This document shows, piece after piece, positions 6,593 through 12,268 of a DNA stretch of 12,268 bases. The notes beneath the pieces are model-generated. The model made no database searches, was not told where the DNA came from, and saw only the letters and a program-made list of their open reading frames with translations. The stretch covers positions 1 through 12,268 of the forward strand of contig CALCEI010000175.1 of NCBI GenBank assembly GCA_937900575.1, in the 5' to 3' direction. The DNA comes from an uncultured Clostridia bacterium (GTDB lineage: Bacteria > Bacillota > Clostridia > Christensenellales > UBA1242). Position 1 is the first letter of the stretch, and each line of letters begins with the position of its first letter. Made by a program: the position numbers and the translations under genes.

Positions 6593-9211
6593 TTATGCTT
6601 TTTGTTTGCCAAAAACAAACTTGTTGTGTTTGTGTTTTGAAGATAAAATAAGTTTAATGATTTCACACAAAGGCAAAATTGAAACAGAGAAAATAATAAC
6701 CATCAACCATTCGGAAAAGTTCAAAAATTCAAGGCTGAAAAGTGCGTACATAAATGGCGAACATGCCACAAACAAATTTATTGCCATGGTAAGCCAAAAA
6801 CAGAAATTAAAGGTTTTGTTATCAAACAAATTTTTATCAAACAAACTGCCATTTGTTTTGCAGTTGATGCTGTGTAAAGTCTGCATAAAAATTATTGTGA
6901 AGAAAACCATTGTGCTTGCAACTTCTGGCGTATAACACAAAATGCCAATTATGTAAATTCCCAACGCAAGCACAGTTTGCAAAATTGCCTGATAAATTAT
7001 TGCAACACCAACAGGACCACCAAACAAACCACTTTTACTGTTCCGTGGTGGCGACATCATAACTTCTTTTTCAACTTTTTCAAGCCCTAAAGCAAATGCA
7101 GGTAAACTATCTGTTACCAAATTTATAAACAGCATCTGCGCCGGAAGCAAAAATGTGTGTTGTGGAAAGAATAACAAGGCAAGCAACATGCCAAACACTT
7201 CCACACAGTTTGTTGAAATTAAAAATTGCAGTGCTTTTTGGATGTTACTATACACTTTTCGCCCTTCTTCCACTGCAACAACAATGGAAGAAAAATTATC
7301 ATCAGTAATAACCATATCTGCAACGTTTTTAACAACATCTGTGCCAGATTTTCCCATGCCAACACCAATATCGGCAATCTTCAAACTTGGTGCATCATTT
7401 ACACCGTCGCCCGTCATGGCAACAATTTTATTTATGTTCTTAAAAGCCTTTACGATGCGAACTTTGTGTTCTGGGCTTACTCGTGCATAAACAGTATAGT
7501 TATAACAACATTTTTTAAGTTCAGCGTCGGTCATTTTGTCCAATTCTTCGCCTGTTATCACTTGTTTTTCATTTTGTGCAATGCCTAATTTTAAGGCAAT
7601 TGCCAAGGCTGTGCGTTTGTGGTCGCCTGTTATCATAATTGGTTTTAGCCCTGCCAAAAAACACTTTTTTACACTCTCTTTAACTTCTGGGCGAGGATTA
7701 TCCATCATGCCACATAAGCCCAAAAACACCATGCCTTGTTCCAAGTTATCGTTAGGGTTAAAAACATCAAGTTTTTTATATGCAAAGCCCATAACTCGCA
7801 AAGCATCATCACTCATTTTGTTGTTTTGTTGTTTAATTTGGTTTTTAATTTCATCTGTTAATGGCATAATTTGACCATTAATTTCAATGCTTGAACAGTG
7901 CTCCAAAATACGTTCTGGCGCACCCTTGCTATAACATTTTATACCGTTTTCATTAGTTACAACCGTCATCATTTTACGTGTTGACGAAAAGGGGATTTCG
8001 TGAATAATTTTTTTGTTTATTTTGCCAAATTTGATGGCATATTCCATAAGTGCAACTTCAGTTGGCTCGCCAAGGACTTTGCCGTCTTCCACTTTTGAAT
8101 TATTGCAGAGTTGCAAACAGTTTTTAAATTCGTTAAATGTATCTCCATTTGTTAAATTTGTGTTTTTGTCCAACCAAGTTTCAACCACTTGCATTTTATT
8201 CATTGTAAGTGTGCCTGTTTTGTCTGTACAAATAATTTCGCAACTGCCAAGTGTTTCCACTGCGTTAAGGTGTTTTATTATGCATTTGCGTTTGGCAAGT
8301 TGTTGAACACCAAGTGCCAAAATAATGGTTATTACTGCCGGCAAACTTTCTGGAATTGCTGCAACTGCAAGAGCAACAGAAGTCATAACTGCATCAAGGA
8401 AATTGTTGCCAAAAATAAGTTCAACAATCAAAATAACAGCGCAAATTAAAAGTACACTCCAAGTTATTATTTTACCAATTTTGTCAATGGATTTTTGCAG
8501 TGGTGTTGTTTCTTTTTTTTCGGTGAACAATATATTTGCAATTTTGCCAAGTTCGGTTGTTTTACCCGTTGCAACAACCACACCTTTTGCCTTGCCATTT
8601 GTTACCAAACTGCCAGAATATGCCATATTTTTACGTTCTGCCAAAGGTGTTGAAAGAGATAAACACACATCTGAATTCTTTTCTGCCGGCACACTTTCGC
8701 CCGTAAGCGAACTCTCGTCGCAAGAAAAATTGTTTGCTTCAATTAAACGCACATCTGCCATAACAATATTTCCTGCTTCAAGCAATACAACATCACCTGG
8801 AACAAGCATGGTGCTATCCACATTTATAACTGCCCCACCACGCAAAACTTTTACGTTTGTTAAACACATTTTTTGAAGGTCGTCCAAACAATTTTGCGCT
8901 TTGTTTTCTTGAAAAACACCAATAAGGGCATTTAAAATAACAATAAACAAAATTACAAACCCTTCAAACAAATCTTCGTACTGCTTTTTTGCAATGGCAA
9001 TTGAAATGGAAACAACAGCCGCCACCAAAAGTATGCCAACCATAATGTTTAAAAATTGCTTTAAAAAGCATTTGATGAAAGATTGTCTTTTTGCCTTGTC
9101 CAATTCGTTTTTGCCAAATTTTTTAAGACGTAAATTTGCTTCGGTTTGAGATAAACCATTTTTGCCCGAATTAAGTTCATTTAACGATTGTTCAATTGTT
9201 TTGTTATGCAT
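6593..9211 (-). CDS. P-type Ca2+-transporting ATPase (P2-type, PMCA/SERCA-like)
   Basis: 872 residues, normal for bacterial calcium-type P2 ATPases, which export Ca2+ across the cytoplasmic membrane at the cost of ATP. Domains in order: N-terminal cation-ATPase domain (about 1-75), actuator TGES (170-173), M4 motif AAIPES (284-289), phosphorylation motif DKTGT (Asp330), nucleotide-binding KGAPE (429-433), TGDH (528-531), hinge TGDGVNDAP (600-608), and about ten membrane helices. Ca2+ ligands of SERCA site II map to Glu288, Asn697 and Asp701. Site I residues Asn668, Glu671 and Thr700 are kept, but the SERCA Glu908 position appears to be Ile774. No Shine-Dalgarno precedes the ATG; a TATAAT on the minus strand (9242-9247) could be its -10 box, without a good -35. 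It ends at a shared terminator with the 204-aa gene. Ca2+ specificity is by family; Mn2+ is an alternative. Confidence 0.92.
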   Translation of the reverse strand: MHNKTIEQSLNELNSGKNGLSQTEANLRLKKFGKNELDKAKRQSFIKCFLKQFLNIMVGILLVAAVVSISIAIAKKQYEDLFEGFVILFIVILNALIGVFQENKAQNCLDDLQKMCLTNVKVLRGGAVINVDSTMLVPGDVVLLEAGNIVMADVRLIEANNFSCDESSLTGESVPAEKNSDVCLSLSTPLAERKNMAYSGSLVTNGKAKGVVVATGKTTELGKIANILFTEKKETTPLQKSIDKIGKIITWSVLLICAVILIVELIFGNNFLDAVMTSVALAVAAIPESLPAVITIILALGVQQLAKRKCIIKHLNAVETLGSCEIICTDKTGTLTMNKMQVVETWLDKNTNLTNGDTFNEFKNCLQLCNNSKVEDGKVLGEPTEVALMEYAIKFGKINKKIIHEIPFSSTRKMMTVVTNENGIKCYSKGAPERILEHCSSIEINGQIMPLTDEIKNQIKQQNNKMSDDALRVMGFAYKKLDVFNPNDNLEQGMVFLGLCGMMDNPRPEVKESVKKCFLAGLKPIMITGDHKRTALAIALKLGIAQNEKQVITGEELDKMTDAELKKCCYNYTVYARVSPEHKVRIVKAFKNINKIVAMTGDGVNDAPSLKIADIGVGMGKSGTDVVKNVADMVITDDNFSSIVVAVEEGRKVYSNIQKALQFLISTNCVEVFGMLLALLFFPQHTFLLPAQMLFINLVTDSLPAFALGLEKVEKEVMMSPPRNSKSGLFGGPVGVAIIYQAILQTVLALGIYIIGILCYTPEVASTMVFFTIIFMQTLHSINCKTNGSLFDKNLFDNKTFNFCFWLTMAINLFVACSPFMYALFSLEFLNFSEWLMVIIFSVSILPLCEIIKLILSSKHKHNKFVFGKQKA

Positions 9212-9279
9212 ATAGTATTCTATTATTTAAGGCAACAAATTATTATAAATTCCAAAAATTACACTTTTTTATTAAATTA

Positions 9280-9308
9280 TTGTGTTTTTTCTTACATTTT
9301 GCTATAAT
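9280..9308 (+). promoter_or_regulatory. Promoter with extended -10 for the Rel-family gene
   Basis: The -35 box TTGTGT (9280-9285), a 17-base spacer, and an extended -10 (TG at 9300-9301, then perfect TATAAT at 9303-9308). The ATG at 9316 begins 7 bases after the -10 box with no Shine-Dalgarno, so the message is predicted to be leaderless. This also argues against the in-frame ATG at 9196, which lies upstream of the promoter. Confidence 0.75.
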
Positions 9309-9315
9309 TAATTGC

Positions 9316-11151
9316 ATGAAAGAAGAATTTGCAACAATCATAAAAGAATTTCAACAAAAATTTGATAATCTCAACCCACAAGAAAAAGTTAGGGTTGAGG
9401 ATCTTTTAACGGTTCTTTCTGAAATGGGTTTGGGTGATGAAATTAAAAAATGTGGTTTGGTTTATCAATTAATCACTTTGGGGCAAATTAAACAAGAAGA
9501 CCTTAAAGAAACAAACTTAGATTTGTGGAAACAAATTCAAACTTTAATAAAAATTGACCAAGTTAACTATTCCAAGCAAGACGAAGAAGCCGAAAACATA
9601 AGAAAAATGTTTTTTGGCATAACAAAAGATATTCGTATTGTTATGATAAAAATTGCTTTAACAGTTGTAAAGTATAGACATGTTGACGAAATGACGGCAG
9701 ACGAAGTTAACACCTTGGTTCGTTCCATTTTTGACTTGTATGCTCCACTTTGTGCACGTTTAAGTTTAACAACTTTTAAAACCGAACTTGAAAATGGTGC
9801 ATTTAGGTTGAGTCAGCCAGAAAAATATTTGGAAATTCAAAAGGTTGTTAATGCTCGTGTGGACAAACGCAGACCAATTGTTGCAGAATTGGAAGATTTG
9901 GTGCGCAGGTGTTTGAAAGAATTGAACATTACAGGACGTGTCTATGGCAGAAATAAACACTTATATAGTGTTTATAAGAAGTTACAAGACCACCCAATTG
10001 AACAAATTTATGACCTTATTGCCGTGCGTGCAATTTTGCCAACAACGGCAGATTGCTATGCTCTGCTTGGCAGGTTACAAGCCGAAGTTGAACCTTTGCC
10101 AAAAAGGTTTAAAGATTACATTGCTTCACCAAAAGAAAATGGATATCAATCCTTACACATAACGGTTAAATTTAAAAATTGTCCTGTTGAAATTCAAATT
10201 AGAACAGAAGAAATGCACAAATATGCCGAATACGGTGTTGCTGCACACTGGATTTATAAAGAAAAACGTGCAAAACAAGATACTTTGGACTTAAAATTGA
10301 GTTGGTTAAGGCAAATGATGGAAAACGAAAATGTTTCCATTGAAGAATTATCAAGTTCTCTCGACCAAGATATCTTTAATGATGATATTTACGTGCAAAC
10401 ACCAATGGGCAAAGTTATTTACTTGCCAACAGGCGCCACAACCCTTGATTTTGCTTATGCTATTCACAGTGAAGTTGGCAACAAGTGTGTTGGTGCAAAA
10501 GTTAATGGCAAAATGGTGCCAACAAACACCGTTTTAAACAATGGCGATACGGTTGAAATTGTAACAAATCCAAATTCCAAAGGTCCATCACGTGATTGGC
10601 TTAAAATATGTAAAACTGCTGAAGCAAAAAAGAAAATTAACGAATTCTTTAAGCGCAACATGAAGGAAGAAAACATTCATCTTGGCAGAACAATGCTGGA
10701 AAATTGCCTTAAAGAAAAAGGTTATGTTCCAACCAAAATGCTTACACAAGAAATTCTTGTTGATGCGCTTAATTATTATAATTTAACCTTTGAAGAATTG
10801 CTTGCAAACATTGGCACAAATGCAATAAGAGTTAAAGCAGTTGCAAACAAATTGGAAGCAACGCACAAACGCATTTCAAAACAAGAAATTGCAGTTGTGG
10901 AACAGGCAAATAATATAACATTTGTTGCTCCAACCGAAAAACAAGTGCAAGTTAAAGGTTTAAACAACATTTTGATTGGTTTTGCAGGTTGTTGCCACCC
11001 AATGTATGGCGACCCAATTGTTGGTTTTGTTTCAACCGGCCGTGGAATAATTATTCACAGAACTGTTTGTCCAAACGTGGCCTGTTTTGATGAAGCAAGG
11101 CTTATTGAAGCAGAATGGAAACCACTTGAAAAAGTTGCAAAAAAGAAATAG
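9316..11151 (+). CDS. relA: RelA/SpoT-family (p)ppGpp synthetase with a degenerate hydrolase domain and no ACT domain
   Basis: 611 residues from 9316. Makes the stringent-response alarmones (p)ppGpp from ATP and GTP/GDP. The synthetase motifs are intact: GRNKHLYSVYKK (211-222), YDLIAVR (232-238), RFKDYIASPK (264-273), YQSLH (277-281), EIQIRT (292-297) and AEYGVAAHW (304-312). A TGS domain follows (about 356-417), then a zinc-finger/RIS-type region with Cys559, Cys560, His561, His581 and Cys585. The N-terminal hydrolase domain is recognisable by AENIRKM (92-98) and YAPLCARL (142-149), but the HD motif normally in AALLHD..ED is absent and the ADRLHNMRT motif reads ALTVVKYRH (114-122). Hydrolysis is therefore predicted lost. 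The usual C-terminal ACT domain is missing: typical bifunctional Rel is about 720-740 residues. The RxKD synthetase signature (RFKD) is that of bifunctional Rel rather than proteobacterial RelA. Its stop directly abuts the stop of the convergent gene. Confidence 0.92.
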   Translation: MKEEFATIIKEFQQKFDNLNPQEKVRVEDLLTVLSEMGLGDEIKKCGLVYQLITLGQIKQEDLKETNLDLWKQIQTLIKIDQVNYSKQDEEAENIRKMFFGITKDIRIVMIKIALTVVKYRHVDEMTADEVNTLVRSIFDLYAPLCARLSLTTFKTELENGAFRLSQPEKYLEIQKVVNARVDKRRPIVAELEDLVRRCLKELNITGRVYGRNKHLYSVYKKLQDHPIEQIYDLIAVRAILPTTADCYALLGRLQAEVEPLPKRFKDYIASPKENGYQSLHITVKFKNCPVEIQIRTEEMHKYAEYGVAAHWIYKEKRAKQDTLDLKLSWLRQMMENENVSIEELSSSLDQDIFNDDIYVQTPMGKVIYLPTGATTLDFAYAIHSEVGNKCVGAKVNGKMVPTNTVLNNGDTVEIVTNPNSKGPSRDWLKICKTAEAKKKINEFFKRNMKEENIHLGRTMLENCLKEKGYVPTKMLTQEILVDALNYYNLTFEELLANIGTNAIRVKAVANKLEATHKRISKQEIAVVEQANNITFVAPTEKQVQVKGLNNILIGFAGCCHPMYGDPIVGFVSTGRGIIIHRTVCPNVACFDEARLIEAEWKPLEKVAKKK

Positions 11152-12267
11152 TTATAACCACAAAAATTTGTTATCTAAAATCTCACAAAGTGGGACATCA
11201 AAAATGGTGTAAATGCCATAATTTTGGTGTTCCATTTTTGTTTCCACGCACCTTGCGTAAGCACACATAACTTTGGCTGTAAAATTAGGGTTACTAGGCA
11301 GTTTAAGTTTAAAATTTACAACATCATTTTTGGTTAATACTTCCCCACAATGTGCACTTGTTTTAAGTGTGTTAAGGCACTTTTGCGTTACAAATTTAAC
11401 AGTGGTTTTATAACCCAAAAAATAATCTGGCATTGTAACAATTTCATGCCTTATTTTTGTCTGCATTTTGCGTGGTGCAACCACATAACATAAGCGTTTG
11501 TGCATGGCTCCACCAACCACTTTTCCATGTTTTATTTTTTTCTTTTTATGGTTGTTTGGAATGGTAAATTGTATGGCATCGGTAACGCCTTCAATATTTT
11601 TAATTGCTTGGGTGTGCCCTTGACTTATTCCCTTGCCCCAAAAAGTGAAAGGCAAGAAATTTAAACTTGCACAAAGCCCACGCATAAAACTAAAAAGTCC
11701 TGGGTCCCAACCAAAAGCAGAAAGACAAACTTTTTTGTTTTGCTTACACACGGTGTCCATCTGCTCCACATAACTTTTAAGTTGAGTGTGGTTATCATAG
11801 CACTCCACCAAGCAAAAGTTTTTTATTAAATCAAAAGCAACATTTTGCAAATCACTTTGCGAACCAACGCACAAAAACATCAAATCAATTTTGCCAATAT
11901 AATCCTCTGTAGTCTGAAGATTGAAAGAGTGAGTTAAACAGATTCGAGCAGGCCCTTCAAATCCCATTGCAGCCAAATATTCGTAACCGTCAATTACATG
12001 TGCCATATAAGTGTATCCACAACGTCGTCCAACATCGTGCAAAAGACCATAGATGTAAGCTTTATCTGGCTCCAGAGAATTTCCACCAGCTGCCACAACA
12101 GCCCCCGCAACTTTCTCCGCCGCCCTTGCAACAGCCACGCTATGAGCCTGCCATGGTCCCGGATTCATTTTTGCACTTTCCTCTAAAAGATACTCTGCAA
12201 TTGCCCTAGAAGGTTCAACAGGTTTACCAAGTAAAATCTGCAACACATTTGTATCCCGAACTGTCAT
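11152..12267 (-). CDS. In-frame HD-domain / meso-diaminopimelate dehydrogenase chimera
   Basis: 371 residues with two unrelated parts. Residues 1 to about 126 are an HD-type phosphohydrolase-like N-terminus: AHS (His42), LLHD (His77, Asp78), MAH (His90) and LTHS (His113). From about 127 to the end it is meso-2,6-diaminopimelate D-dehydrogenase (Ddh), the lysine/peptidoglycan enzyme: LFLC-like MFLCVGS, YDNH (157-160), GWDPG (186-190), GISQGH (213-218), HKR (256-258) and TMPDYF (278-283). Ddh's first 60 or so residues, with the NADPH-binding GxGxxG, are missing, so this product should not be an active dehydrogenase. The HD part is much richer in GC and uses different codons. The ATG at 12267 is one base from the window edge, so the frame may begin further upstream. 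A real fusion, recombination, or a misjoined assembly are all possible; I favour the last. Confidence 0.8.
   Translation of the reverse strand: MTVRDTNVLQILLGKPVEPSRAIAEYLLEESAKMNPGPWQAHSVAVARAAEKVAGAVVAAGGNSLEPDKAYIYGLLHDVGRRCGYTYMAHVIDGYEYLAAMGFEGPARICLTHSFNLQTTEDYIGKIDLMFLCVGSQSDLQNVAFDLIKNFCLVECYDNHTQLKSYVEQMDTVCKQNKKVCLSAFGWDPGLFSFMRGLCASLNFLPFTFWGKGISQGHTQAIKNIEGVTDAIQFTIPNNHKKKKIKHGKVVGGAMHKRLCYVVAPRKMQTKIRHEIVTMPDYFLGYKTTVKFVTQKCLNTLKTSAHCGEVLTKNDVVNFKLKLPSNPNFTAKVMCAYARCVETKMEHQNYGIYTIFDVPLCEILDNKFLWL
11880..11895. other. Junction between HD-domain and Ddh coding segments
   Basis: The protein changes family at Gly-Lys-Ile-Asp (residues 125-128; DNA about 11884-11895). By hand count, 12061-12180 holds 66 G/C of 120, while 11641-11700 holds 22 of 60, close to the rest of the window. 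The sequence at the joint is AT-rich and could have provided a short overlap. Confidence 0.6.
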
Positions 12268-12268
12268 T

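Noticed and set aside
6453..6935. 160-codon plus-strand open frame
   Set aside because: Spans the terminator and runs antisense to the ATPase C-terminus; no start signal, and it shadows two real genes.
8325..8876. 183-codon plus-strand open frame
   Set aside because: Antisense to the conserved ATPase actuator and M3-M4 region; the frame is a shadow of that gene.
9196..9315. N-terminal extension of the Rel gene from ATG 9196
   Set aside because: It lies upstream of a good promoter (9280-9308), overlaps the ATPase start, and encodes an atypical aromatic-rich stretch not expected in Rel proteins.
11151..11180. Possible terminator between the convergent Rel and HD/Ddh genes
   Set aside because: Only a GTTATAAC palindrome and a weak ACAAA/TTTGT pairing are present, with no strong stem plus T-run.
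1..12268. Absence of TGA among the visible stop codons (7 TAA, 3 TAG)
   Set aside because: Ten stops are too few in AT-rich DNA, Trp is TGG, and no in-frame TGA was found in the frame I translated fully (gltX), so recoding is not supported.
1..12268. CRISPR arrays, tRNAs, insertion sequences, toxin-antitoxin or phage genes
   Set aside because: No regular repeats, cloverleaf-like segments, transposase motifs or recognisable modules were seen, and genes fill nearly the whole window.

Overview
This is a fully coding-dense, AT-rich window. It looks like a low-GC Firmicutes (Bacillota) chromosome, most likely an uncultured Clostridia-like gut bacterium. The reasons are Lys/Asn/Ile-rich proteins, a GluRS of the clostridial type with an N-terminal extension, a PMCA-like P-type ATPase, RelA/SpoT family and Ddh genes, and sigma-A type promoters. 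All ten visible stop codons are TAA (7) or TAG (3). Trp is read from TGG, so the standard code fits. No tRNA, rRNA, CRISPR array or transposase was seen.

Layout. (1) 1-3367, minus strand: a three-gene operon. It encodes a membrane-anchored protein of unknown function, then a lipoprotein of unknown function, then glutamyl-tRNA synthetase, which starts at TTG and runs off the left edge. (2) 3368-3495: a divergent promoter region with a perfect 9-bp inverted repeat between the two promoters. (3) 3496-4708, plus strand: an SDR oxidoreductase (FabG/YmfI-like) coupled to a small HAD hydrolase, closed by a hairpin terminator shared with (4) 4734-5171, minus strand, a four-helix membrane protein. (5) 5294-6571, plus strand: an NT5C-type 5'-nucleotidase/HAD protein, then a single-span helical protein with its own promoter. 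A second bidirectional terminator, partly inside the coding sequence, separates these from (6) 6593-9211, minus strand, a Ca2+-type P-type ATPase. (7) 9316-11151, plus strand: a (p)ppGpp synthetase whose hydrolase domain has lost its catalytic motifs and which has no C-terminal ACT domain. (8) 11152-12267, minus strand: an open frame joining an HD-domain N-terminus of high GC to the C-terminal four-fifths of meso-diaminopimelate dehydrogenase. This is either an unusual fusion or an assembly or recombination chimera.

A consistent theme is translation-start architecture. Three promoter-proximal genes (3367-, 3496+, 9316+) have a good -10 box that ends only 6-7 bases before the ATG and no Shine-Dalgarno, so they are predicted to be leaderless. 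The internal genes and several others (gltX, the lipoprotein, the HAD gene, the four-TM protein, the 204-aa protein) have clear Shine-Dalgarno sequences.

I see no defence system or obviously new multi-gene machine. The points most worth a second look are the HD/Ddh junction, the synthetase-only Rel, the leaderless starts, and the unknown envelope-protein pair in the gltX operon.
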